64,000 nucleotides of DNA, from positions 790,237 to 854,236 of the forward strand of contig VCMS01000022.1 of the NCBI GenBank assembly GCA_022539475.1, read 5' to 3'. Below, in pieces: positions 9,131 to 17,771 of this stretch. Positions within the stretch are counted from its first letter, which is position 1, and every line of letters starts with the position of its first letter. A model generated the notes under the pieces. It did not search any database. It worked only from the letters and a program-made list of their open reading frames with translations, and was not told the origin of the DNA. The DNA comes from Gracilaria domingensis (lineage: Eukaryota; Rhodophyta; Florideophyceae; Gracilariales; Gracilariaceae). The position numbers were made by a program, and so were the translations under genes.

Positions 9131-12100
9131 ATGCAGCCCGAAGCCCCGCCGTCCAAACTCCCTCCTACCGCCTCTATACAGCCTCACCCATCTGTGGTAC
9201 CAAACCCCCCATCCGCTTCCTTCTCGCGTGTAAAGGGATCAAAGCGTCATCGTTTAGCTACCGATTTGATATCCGCTCCAAAACGGCTCAAGACCCCTTC
9301 TGAGCAGTGCGAAAAGCTCGCGCCGCACGCAACTGCCCAGTCCATTCGATGCGTCTTTTGTTCATTACCGGGAGATATTCCAGAATGTGAAGGAAAGCTG
9401 TTTGGACCGTTTCGAGCGCGCACCAAATCTGCAGATCCTCGCTATCACATCTATGCCCATCGAAACTGTGCAATCTGGTCACCGGAGGTGTTTGTCGATG
9501 ACGGGGGCAAGATAAAAGATGTTCATGTCGCCAATCTTCGTTCCCGAAAGAAGAAGTGTATGCTCTGTGCCGATTATGGCGCTTCACTAGCTTGTTCGTT
9601 TCGCGGAGCTGTGTGTTGCCGTCCCATGCATTTTCGTTGCGCACTAAGAGGTGGCGCTAGTCTTCGACACAATTACCAGGTCTTTTGCCCCAAGCACGCC
9701 AAATGTTCTCGAAACGGAAAAGATCCTCCACCTTACCCTGGTACCTTTCTGGATCGAACACCGATTGTTGAGGAGTTGATTACCCCTGGTCACGGTTGTT
9801 CGCTCTGCAAGAGAGACTCGTACAACAGCGATTGCGGCGCAATCCTCACGTGCGCCAAATGCTCTGTGCGAAACCATTCAAAGTGTCTCATCGCCGGCAT
9901 CGAAATAGACACTACCTTCGCAGCACTGTCTTGGGCCGGTCTTTTCTTTTGCAAGAATTGCATGTGCTGTTCCAAGTGCAACTTACCAGTCGACTCTCAT
10001 ATCTACTCTGCAGATCTCGACGACGAAAACGAAGTGAGCGATAGTGTGTTGTGCATTGCATGTCGCCATGTGGCCATGCACATTGAATGCTTACCGACAG
10101 GTGCAAATCCGGAGCAATGGCGTTGTGAGTCTTGTCGAGTATGCCGTCATTGTAATACCTACAACATTCCCTTTGAGAAATGGAGTGAGCGCTACAAGGC
10201 GTGCCCAGATTGTGTCCGTGAGATTAGAAACGGCTGCGTTGTTTGTCCGATGTGTGAAAAGGTATATCGTGAGGGCGAGAATCTACCAATGATACAATGT
10301 GATTATTGTGATAAGTGGATTCACGCAGATACTTGTGCACGTATGAGCAACAAGAAGTTCCTCAAGATGGGCAAAAGCAAAGATCGATACCGGTGCCCAA
10401 TTTGCACGGCAGAGAAGAAGAAACGAGATCAACAGAAGCGACGTTTAAGCAATTCGTCAGCAGATCGATTATCATTGGCTATGAGAGAAAGAGCGTCGAG
10501 TCTGGACTTGGATACTGTTTTGAAACAAATGCTCGTTGACGAAGAAGACGGCATGTCTTTTAGTGTTGTTGCGAAAGCATCAAACCATGCTGCTGAATTG
10601 CCAAGGGTTTGCGAACAGCTTGGCTTCGGTTCTGATGTCTGTCGCCATTGCTGTTCTCGAGGACATGAGGATTCCCTTATATATTGCACAGATTGTGGAG
10701 AGTGCTATCACAAGTACTGCAGTGAAGCCCTGTCACAATCGAGTTATCTAGGGAAAGAGACGAGTCTCAAAGCTAATTTGCCTCCGACGGCCGAGAAAAC
10801 GTCGCGCGTTGGTAAACTTGGCTCAGATGCTGCTGCATGGCGGTGCATTCGTTGTGAAGGTTTTAACAATCTTGATATAGGTGCTACGTCAACTGAGCCT
10901 ACAAAAGCTTTGAATGGTGTTTTGCCGGGCGCAACGTTGGATACGTCCACTGTCGCCTCGGTTGTCCCAATATCATCCAAACCTCCAGGGTCAAACAAAC
11001 CATGGGTTCGCGGCTGGAAGAACGGGAGCGTAAGGAGGTCGCTCTCATTGGCGATGAAGACCGAGAGTGAACGACTTGTTTATGAACCACTTACCTGGAC
11101 AGATGCGAGGAAGTGCTGTCTCTGCTCGCATATCGAGTCTGATGATTGCTCCGCGGGAAGATTAATACCATGGGGAAGCAGTACTGTTACAGATTCATCT
11201 CATGTGTGGGTTCACGTTGGGTGTGTTATGTGGTCTAATGGAGTGACTTTGCATGGCTCAACGGTAAATGACAATGTAACGCTGTTAGGTTTACGAAAGA
11301 ACGTTGTTTCACAGGCCCGGAGAACAACATGTATTCGATGCCATTCAAACGGAGCGTCAATTCGATGCGCAGCTCCAGGTTGTGCGACTGCGTATCACTT
11401 ATCGTGTGCGAAAGACGTTGGTCTAACTTGCACTTTGATAACAACGTCTATACCGGATAGGAACGCAAAGCGCAATGCCAAAAATCATTCCGGTGTGATA
11501 CAACGACTGCTTGTCTTTTGCCCTACTCATGTGGACGGTGCGACTAAAGATGGACAACGTATCTCTATTGGCGAAGCTCTGGCATATATTTCGATGGTCA
11601 GAGTCGTAAAAGTCCTTGACAGGCAAGGATATGAACCCGATTCGGCCCCGCCTCGAAAGAAACCACTATCTGCGGACAGGATGTTGAGTGTTCGCATTGG
11701 ATCTCTATCAGTTTTGAAATTTGGGCAGCTTCTACCTGAAGTTAACGACTTCATTGTCAAGGCCTGTTTAGTGCCGTTGGGTTATTGTGCCGCACGAATA
11801 TTCTGGTCAATCATTAAGCCTGGAGAGCGATGCGTTTACTTCCTGGAGGTTTGCGGACATCCGCAATCCGGTCCTCATTTCGTTATCCGTTGCAGCGATG
11901 CGCCACAATGGAGAGCTGAATCTCGTTGCCCGGACAAAGCATGGTCGCAAGTAGTCAGCTTGGTGAAGAAGACTAGAAAGGATGCAGGTATGGCTGACCC
12001 TTCTTTCCAGTCTATCCGAACCAGCGGATTGGAAGCATTCGGCCTTCTGAACTGTATCCCTGTCGTCACTCATATTGAATCCTTACCAATGGCGTCAATG

Positions 12101-12925
12101 TTTAATGGGAGATATAATCACAAGCGAGTCGTTACACACAAGAACAATGAAATTGTGTTCTATAACTCCCTCTCCAAGAACTTTGCGCCGGTCAAGGTGT
12201 TCATCAACAAGACAGGATCTGCCCGTTCGGAGGGCTACTTGCCGAGAAGGCTCCTCCGAGAGAGAACGTCAAAAGAAGTTGATTCCGTTCCGTCGTACGA
12301 GAACGCAAGGACTGGAGCTGCCTTCCAATTGAGAGTAGCTCGTGATGTGTTTACCAGTAAGGAGCAACCCCATGAAAGGGCGAATGAGCGAGCTAGAACC
12401 AAATGCAGCGCGGCTGGCGGTGTCAGAAATGCTAAAACGAAGGTAACTCCTCACTTACCGGTGGCAACAGAATATCAAGGAATAGCAGAGTCTTCCAAGC
12501 GGAGAACACGAGTATTGCGGTCCGAAATCGAAGGGTGGGGCGTCTTTGCGACCAAAAACATCCCAGCAGGAGAAATGATAATTGAATATGTTGGAGAACT
12601 CATCAGACCGTCTCTGTCAGATGTGAGAGAAACGAAGTATGGCGATAGGGGGATCGGGTGCTACATGTTTGAAAACATTCCGGGAGAGATTGTCGATGCG
12701 ACACTGTGTGGAAACGCCGCGCGATATATCAATCACAGTTGTGCGCCCAATTGTTACTCCAAGACGATCGAGATTGAGAAAGGGAGGCACGTCGTAGTGA
12801 TTATGGCCAAAAGAAGGATTCAAAGAGGGGAAGAGCTATCGTACGACTACAAGTTTCCTTTTGATGACTCCGACAAGGTCAAATGTGGCTGTGGTACAGA
12901 TCAGTGCCGAGGATATATGAACTAA
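9131..12925 (+). CDS. MLL/Trithorax-type histone H3K4 methyltransferase (KMT2 family)
   Basis: 1,264 residues, intronless. Order: extended PHD at 74-189 (C-V-F-C through the final F-C-P-K-H); a dense cluster of PHD fingers at about 224-425; a further PHD at about 505-580; a second extended PHD at about 665-800; a FYRN/FYRC-like region at about 860-1000; and a C-terminal SET domain at 1125-1245 with G-W-G-V, G-I-G-C-Y-M-F, G-N-A-A-R-Y-I-N-H-S-C and S-Y-D-Y, closed by a post-SET C-G-C-G-T-D-Q-C. All catalytic motifs are intact. SET plus FYR plus tandem PHDs defines the MLL/ATX branch that methylates H3 lysine 4 within COMPASS-like complexes. No bromodomain or CXXC domain was recognised. Confidence 0.93.
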   Translation: MQPEAPPSKLPPTASIQPHPSVVPNPPSASFSRVKGSKRHRLATDLISAPKRLKTPSEQCEKLAPHATAQSIRCVFCSLPGDIPECEGKLFGPFRARTKSADPRYHIYAHRNCAIWSPEVFVDDGGKIKDVHVANLRSRKKKCMLCADYGASLACSFRGAVCCRPMHFRCALRGGASLRHNYQVFCPKHAKCSRNGKDPPPYPGTFLDRTPIVEELITPGHGCSLCKRDSYNSDCGAILTCAKCSVRNHSKCLIAGIEIDTTFAALSWAGLFFCKNCMCCSKCNLPVDSHIYSADLDDENEVSDSVLCIACRHVAMHIECLPTGANPEQWRCESCRVCRHCNTYNIPFEKWSERYKACPDCVREIRNGCVVCPMCEKVYREGENLPMIQCDYCDKWIHADTCARMSNKKFLKMGKSKDRYRCPICTAEKKKRDQQKRRLSNSSADRLSLAMRERASSLDLDTVLKQMLVDEEDGMSFSVVAKASNHAAELPRVCEQLGFGSDVCRHCCSRGHEDSLIYCTDCGECYHKYCSEALSQSSYLGKETSLKANLPPTAEKTSRVGKLGSDAAAWRCIRCEGFNNLDIGATSTEPTKALNGVLPGATLDTSTVASVVPISSKPPGSNKPWVRGWKNGSVRRSLSLAMKTESERLVYEPLTWTDARKCCLCSHIESDDCSAGRLIPWGSSTVTDSSHVWVHVGCVMWSNGVTLHGSTVNDNVTLLGLRKNVVSQARRTTCIRCHSNGASIRCAAPGCATAYHLSCAKDVGLTCTLITTSIPDRNAKRNAKNHSGVIQRLLVFCPTHVDGATKDGQRISIGEALAYISMVRVVKVLDRQGYEPDSAPPRKKPLSADRMLSVRIGSLSVLKFGQLLPEVNDFIVKACLVPLGYCAARIFWSIIKPGERCVYFLEVCGHPQSGPHFVIRCSDAPQWRAESRCPDKAWSQVVSLVKKTRKDAGMADPSFQSIRTSGLEAFGLLNCIPVVTHIESLPMASMFNGRYNHKRVVTHKNNEIVFYNSLSKNFAPVKVFINKTGSARSEGYLPRRLLRERTSKEVDSVPSYENARTGAAFQLRVARDVFTSKEQPHERANERARTKCSAAGGVRNAKTKVTPHLPVATEYQGIAESSKRRTRVLRSEIEGWGVFATKNIPAGEMIIEYVGELIRPSLSDVRETKYGDRGIGCYMFENIPGEIVDATLCGNAARYINHSCAPNCYSKTIEIEKGRHVVVIMAKRRIQRGEELSYDYKFPFDDSDKVKCGCGTDQCRGYMN

Positions 12926-13321
12926 CAACTCTAACCCAAAGACCTGTTTATAGCATTATCAGCTTACCGTCTTAACTCTTTTTGAGTTCGGGAGTGTCTC
13001 GTTTTCGAAGTCACACGCCGGGCCCATTTCCAGTTCGCTGGTAAACGCGCTGAAAGTGTGAAACGCACCAGCTCACCGGCGGGGTGGATCGTCATGGAAA
13101 CGTTATCCGAGCAAAACCAATACAATCCCTTTATAGACAAGACAAAGATTGTGTAAAGAGCTACATGTATATATATTTGAAAACATATATACACATATAT
13201 GTATTATATAAGTGTGTAGGATTATGTGTGTTGTCGCAGGCGACCAAGACAAAAAAAAGAGCGATTGACGCGATTTGACGGGTGGTGCGCGTTCACCACT
13301 ATTAGTAGTTTGCTGTACAAG
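12926..13321. other. Convergent 3' region
   Basis: 396 bp between the ends of the KMT2 and MYB genes. It contains an AT-rich block of alternating TATA/CATATA steps (about 13165-13210), probably part of the 3' ends. No gene seen. Confidence 0.4.
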
Positions 13322-15100
13322 CTATGCGTCGCCCCACTTCTGGTCGTCCTGAATGGCTAGCGCAACGGCTCCTGTGTCCTCAAGGTCGTCAAAGCCCATA
13401 TGATTAAGCTGACTGAAACTAAAAGTACGATCTCCCATCGTACCAATCGAGTTGTTGGCCGTCATGGTCTGGCCTGCGGCTACGGCGGCATTTCCCGCAG
13501 CGTCCACGGCCTTTAGAGCGGCTAACACCTTGTCATCGGAAGTATCCAATCCCAACAATCTATCTGTACTTGGGGACTCTCTCATCACTGTGGGAATGCC
13601 GCTGAGAAGGGAAAGGATACTATTAGAGCGAGTTACGCCTTTGCCAGTTTGCATCACGAAAGAGTTGGAGCGGGAAAGTGCTCCAGGATTCTTTGACAAC
13701 TCAGCGAGTACTGAGTTCGAACTACCGTTTCGCCGCAATGGGGGTGGCTTGGACGCACTTGGTCCTGTCTCATCTCCTGGCACGGCACGCATCCATGTCC
13801 GCATGTTGGAAGTACTACCACCACTTCCATTGATAGTAGATGCCTTTTGATCAGGAGCAGGAGGCAGTTGAGTGTTGGCCTGAGACTTCGATGTGACTAT
13901 AACATTCTCAAGCTTAACGGACTTGTCTTTCTGTGAATCTGAATCGGGCGGTGATGTGGAGGACGATGGCATTGGAGGAGGAGTGGGAGCTGATTGTGAT
14001 GGCGTACTTGGATTTGGAACAGTCTTTGGTGGAGACTGCTTGATTACCGAAGGTTTGGCGCGTTTCCTAGGACTACGACGAAGTGCAGATGATGGCGGTC
14101 TTTTCGAGGATTTGGACGGTACTGCTTTTGTGGACGAAGCAGGTTTCTCCGGTGATACGGCCTTTTGTAGCGTAGGAGACGATATTGCAGCAGGTTGAGT
14201 GATGGGGGAAGACGAAGGTGATGCTTGTTTCGCAGGTACATGAGCTTGCGGTTGACCAGAATTTGAGGTGGATGGAAGCGGGTCTGAGGGGTATTGAAGT
14301 GGGGATGCGGCTGTGGGTGCTCGGGCAGAAGCATTTGGGGATGTCTGCTTTGCAGAGGGGTTCGGGGATACCTGTGGATGACTGATTACCGCGTTGGGGT
14401 TATTGCTGATAATTGGGGTGCTAGAGGCACTGTTATTGAGCGAATTGGAGTGACTATTCGACGAGTTGTTTGGGACGGAATTGGGTGCCAGCTGCTCCAT
14501 AGGCTCAGACTTTGCGATAGGGCCGTTGGGCTTGGACGGAGAAGGCTTCTGCGAGTTTTTGAGGTCATTCGCAGCTTTGGCGCGCTCGCGCTCAATGCGA
14601 AGGTAGTACTTCTGAGCGTGAGTGCGCACCTGGGTAGCGTTTCGAGTTCCGACGTGGCGAGCAATGGCCTTGATGTCCTTCTGACCAAAGAGGCGGAGGC
14701 CTTCGAGAAAACGGCTGTGTTCGTCTGCAGTCCAGTAGCGCGAGCTGGTCTTCTTGGCATCGTCGGGATGCTGATGGTGAGCGGCTGCGGGGGGCGGCGA
14801 GGGGTGAGAGGAGTCGACGAGGGGGTTATGCGTGGCGCGAAGGCGCATGAGCTCCATCTGGGTGGAGGCGAGCTCAGCCTCGAGCGTCTTGATGCGTCGC
14901 TGCTGCTCAATGAGCAGCGCGTGCGTGGCGAATTGGCCCTCCATGTAGGTGAGCTGCGGAACGAATGGCTGCGGCGGGAGCTCTGGCGGCTTGTAGCGCA
15001 GCGGCGGGGCGGTGGCGAACGGGTAAACGAACGCGGCCTGCGGCGCGGCCGGCGGCACGGGCGGCGCGGACGAGGAGGGCGGCGTCGGACGACCGGCCAT
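13322..15100 (-). CDS. SHAQKYF-like single-repeat MYB transcription factor
   Basis: 592 residues from the ATG at 15100. A short coiled-coil-like stretch (about 60-90, Q-Q-R-R-I-K-T-L-E) precedes one MYB repeat (about 120-175): S-S-R-Y-W-T-A-D-E-H, L-F-G-Q-K-D-I-K-A-I, ending in V-R-T-H-A-Q-K-Y-Y, a variant of the SHAQKYF motif typical of plant and algal 1R-MYBs (CCA1/I-box type). The rest is S-, P- and N-rich and looks disordered. The frame is open to 15343, but that extension reads through a decayed GC-rich minisatellite and is unlikely to be translated. It is divergent from the DEG protease gene. Confidence 0.88.
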   Translation of the reverse strand: MAGRPTPPSSSAPPVPPAAPQAAFVYPFATAPPLRYKPPELPPQPFVPQLTYMEGQFATHALLIEQQRRIKTLEAELASTQMELMRLRATHNPLVDSSHPSPPPAAAHHQHPDDAKKTSSRYWTADEHSRFLEGLRLFGQKDIKAIARHVGTRNATQVRTHAQKYYLRIERERAKAANDLKNSQKPSPSKPNGPIAKSEPMEQLAPNSVPNNSSNSHSNSLNNSASSTPIISNNPNAVISHPQVSPNPSAKQTSPNASARAPTAASPLQYPSDPLPSTSNSGQPQAHVPAKQASPSSSPITQPAAISSPTLQKAVSPEKPASSTKAVPSKSSKRPPSSALRRSPRKRAKPSVIKQSPPKTVPNPSTPSQSAPTPPPMPSSSTSPPDSDSQKDKSVKLENVIVTSKSQANTQLPPAPDQKASTINGSGGSTSNMRTWMRAVPGDETGPSASKPPPLRRNGSSNSVLAELSKNPGALSRSNSFVMQTGKGVTRSNSILSLLSGIPTVMRESPSTDRLLGLDTSDDKVLAALKAVDAAGNAAVAAGQTMTANNSIGTMGDRTFSFSQLNHMGFDDLEDTGAVALAIQDDQKWGDA

Positions 15101-15438
15101 GGCGCGCGGAGCAGCGGCGGGATGGTGCCGTACCGCGAGCGCACGCCACCGTGGCGCAGTGATAACGGAGGCGGTGCCGCGCGTACGCGTACCAGTCGTG
15201 CCCACAACGCGCCCGTCAACCGTGCGTACCGTGTCGGTCGTGGGGCCGTGGGGCCGTGGCACCGTGGCACCGTGGACGCGTGGAGCCGTGGACGCGTGGT
15301 TCGCACACGTCAGGTGCGTTCGCGCTGGCGCCATCACCTGCACGAATCACCGAAGTGGTAAAAGAGATGCGCTTGTCGTGAGCTCCAACGTCGTCGTCGT
15401 CGTCGCCGTCGTCGCCGTCGTCGTTGCTGCCCTCCACC
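15101..15438. promoter_or_regulatory. Short divergent region with CCGTGG minisatellite
   Basis: 338 bp between the MYB and protease starts, hence probably a shared promoter. At about 15241-15300 an 8-10 base unit repeats (GGCCGTGG, CACCGTGG, ACGCGTGG, AGCCGTGG, ACGCGTGG). A CGTCGT-rich patch lies just before the protease start. Confidence 0.5.
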
Positions 15439-16755
15439 ATGGCCTTTGTCGTCGCCATCCCGCTGCGCCGACCGCCGCCCGCCTCCTCCCGTCTCTCTCG
15501 GCTTCGCCGTCCGCCACCGCTGCAGGCATCTCTCCTACCGGCTCTGTTCAACCCGTTCGCCGCGCCCAAGCATCCCGCGCCTCCAGCGCAGCCCCCGAGC
15601 GTGCAGCCCGCCAAGCCTTCGGCGGCGAAGCCGGCCTCGGACAAGCCCCTTAGGCTCTTCGAGTCAAATAGCAGAAAGCCCCGCCAGAACACCTCGTTTG
15701 TCACACAGGCCGTGCGCTCTGTCGGCTCAGCCGTCGTCCGCATTGACACGGAGCGCGTTATTCGCCAGGCGCCCAACGACCCCTTGTTCGATGATCCCCA
15801 ATTCGCAAAGATCTTCGGCGAGAGTCCTTTCCGCCAACGTTATGAACGCGGTCAGGGCTCTGGTTTCATCATATCGTCCGACGGTCACCTACTCACCAAC
15901 GCTCATGTCGTTCGTGCCGCGCAGAAAGTTACCGTAACTCTTACTGATGGCCGTTCCTTCGTAGGCGTTGTCAAGGGCTCGGATGAGTACCTTGACCTGG
16001 CTGTCATAAAGATCGACGCCGGCGGCAAACCGCTTCCGGTTGCTCCAATGGGCTCCAGTTCTGAGCTCGAAGTCGGCGACTGGGTCATCGCCGTTGGAAA
16101 TCCGGTTGGTCTCGACAACACCGTTACTCTAGGTATCGTCAGTAGCTTGAACCGTTCGGCTGCAGAAGTTGGAATCCCTGAAAAGCGTCTGAACCTCATT
16201 CAAACATCAGCGTCTCTCAACCAGGGATCTTCCGGAGGCCCCATATGCAACCAATGGGGAGAAGTAGTCGGTATCAGCACTGCTATTAGAATCAATGCAG
16301 AGGCCATTGGTTTCGCCATCCCAATAGACATAGCAAAGGAGGTAGCCTCTGAGCTGGCACGTGGAAAGCCAATTGCCCACGCCTACGTCGGTATAAGGAT
16401 GACTAGCATAACTCCCGCATCTGCTCGTCAGAATAATCAAGATCCGAACTCCTTGAGCATTGTTCCCGAGGTTGATGGTGCTTTGGTGGTCCGAGTTATG
16501 CCGAAAAGTCCGGCTGCGAATGGTGGGCTACGTCGCTATGATGTAATTGTTTCCATAGACGGCAAAAAGGTCCGAAACGCGAAGGACGTGCAAGCGGTCG
16601 TCGATCGCTCCCGTGTCGGTCAGCAAGTCAATGTTCAAGTGCTACGTGGGGAGTCGGCTTCCCCTATTCAGTTGGGAATCAAAACTGGCAACCTTTCAAA
16701 CTTGAAAGCTGAACCACCCTCCACTGCGTCAAACCCGTTTGATCAGCTGAAGTAG
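15439..16755 (+). CDS. DEG/HtrA-type serine protease, plastid-targeted
   Basis: 438 residues. The first ~75 are P-, S-, A- and R-rich, a plausible plastid transit peptide. The trypsin-like domain has the full triad: His156 in T-N-A-H-V-V, Asp186 in Y-L-D-L-A-V, and Ser265 in G-S-S-G-G-P. G-N-P-V-G-L-D-N-T-V-T matches cyanobacterial HtrA and chloroplast DEG proteins. One PDZ domain follows (about 320-420). The active-site strand reads N-Q-G-S-S-G-G-P where relatives usually have N-P-G-N-S-G-G-P. DEG proteases degrade damaged photosystem proteins. The start at 15439 lies in a good context (CCACCATGG). Confidence 0.93.
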   Translation: MAFVVAIPLRRPPPASSRLSRLRRPPPLQASLLPALFNPFAAPKHPAPPAQPPSVQPAKPSAAKPASDKPLRLFESNSRKPRQNTSFVTQAVRSVGSAVVRIDTERVIRQAPNDPLFDDPQFAKIFGESPFRQRYERGQGSGFIISSDGHLLTNAHVVRAAQKVTVTLTDGRSFVGVVKGSDEYLDLAVIKIDAGGKPLPVAPMGSSSELEVGDWVIAVGNPVGLDNTVTLGIVSSLNRSAAEVGIPEKRLNLIQTSASLNQGSSGGPICNQWGEVVGISTAIRINAEAIGFAIPIDIAKEVASELARGKPIAHAYVGIRMTSITPASARQNNQDPNSLSIVPEVDGALVVRVMPKSPAANGGLRRYDVIVSIDGKKVRNAKDVQAVVDRSRVGQQVNVQVLRGESASPIQLGIKTGNLSNLKAEPPSTASNPFDQLK

Positions 16756-16828
16756 CGATCGCGCAACTCAGTGAGGCACCGCCATATCCACATTGGAGAG
16801 CGTTCGCTCAGAACTTCATCGTTGATGA

Positions 16829-17125
16829 TCAGTTGCCCTTACTAACTCCACAAATCGCTCGAAAGCTGCGTTCAATGACCGGCTTTTGGCCTTGTTTATT
16901 CATGGTCAGGACTTGAGCTGTGCGAACGTTTCGGAACATGGCTGTAGATTGATAATCGCCCGTGTTAGGATTACTCTGTTGTGTACTGAAAATTTCCAAT
17001 GTCAATGTTATCTTGTTCTCTTTTCTACTGACCGTAAGTAAGTTAACGTGAGGTTGTTTTGTCCCAGAAATATCAGTACCCCGACAGAGAAAAAGGGCAC
17101 GGAGTTTCGATAACTCTACCGCCAT
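16829..17125 (-). CDS. Small hypothetical protein
   Basis: A 98-residue ORF with an ATG start (M-A-V-E-L-S-K-L-R), mixed polar composition and no recognised family. It lies just downstream, on the same strand, of the Cys-rich repeat remains at 17274-17700, so it could be a terminal exon of a broken gene. Coding status is uncertain. Confidence 0.25.
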   Translation of the reverse strand: MAVELSKLRALFLCRGTDISGTKQPHVNLLTVSRKENKITLTLEIFSTQQSNPNTGDYQSTAMFRNVRTAQVLTMNKQGQKPVIERSFRAICGVSKGN

Positions 17126-17273
17126 ACTGGGCCCTACACTTGTACTAAGGTCTCGTGGATGTAATATTATGAGGCTGCAGCACTTAAAACTAACCTATCC
17201 AAATTCTCTGAGGACATAATTGACTCGACCGTTTCGTGATCGGGCGAATCAAATGGCGCTTCTAGCTAGCACT

Positions 17274-17700
17274 TTAGCTAGCGATTGAACCTGCAGCCTT
17301 ATACCAGCACCAGTCCAACATCCTACCATCGCCCGAACAGTTCGGGCCGGAATAGACACGGTCGATGCAGATGAAATTATCGCCCCCTGTCGAATCGACA
17401 GTGTCGATACAGTAATATCTCTGATCTCCGATTTCGTGGTGGTACAGTAGCAAGCAAGACTCGTGAACATGCCAACCGCAGGCAGCGCAAATTCTTGTCA
17501 TCACCCCAACCAGCCAGAGCAGACGGTGCAGACGAGACTGACCGCTTGTTGGTAGTATCTCTGGTACGCGATTCCAAGCGGCGAGCAAGCTCCGTGAACA
17601 TGCCAGCCGCATGCAGCCCAAAAACTTCTTGCCACTTGAATCAGACACGGTAGACGCAGGCGGAATGCTCCTTTTCGATAGCATCCGTGATTCCGAGACT
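17274..17700 (-). pseudogene. Tandem remains of a Cys-rich repeat
   Basis: Read on the minus strand, two diverged units share C-G-W-H-V-H followed by S-C or A-C and then Q-R-Y-Y. One unit lies near 17640-17550 (A-A-C-G-W-H-V-H-G-A-C) and one near 17505-17405 (A-A-C-G-W-H-V-H-E-S-C ... Q-R-Y-Y-C-I-D-T-V). The units are in different frames, so no single ORF covers both intact. The pattern suggests exons of a secreted Cys-rich repeat protein that has decayed. The family is not recognised. Confidence 0.4.
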
Positions 17701-17771
17701 GCGAGACAGGGTAGGTGATTAAGCCGGCTTGCGTGGATTTGGGCGAAGATTTTTGTCATCCCTTCGTAAAA

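Noticed and set aside
14294-15361. Long plus-strand ORF of 355 codons opposite the MYB gene
   Set aside because: It is the antisense frame of a GC-rich, S/P-rich coding region; composition is R/G-rich with no family motif, while the minus strand has a clear MYB domain.
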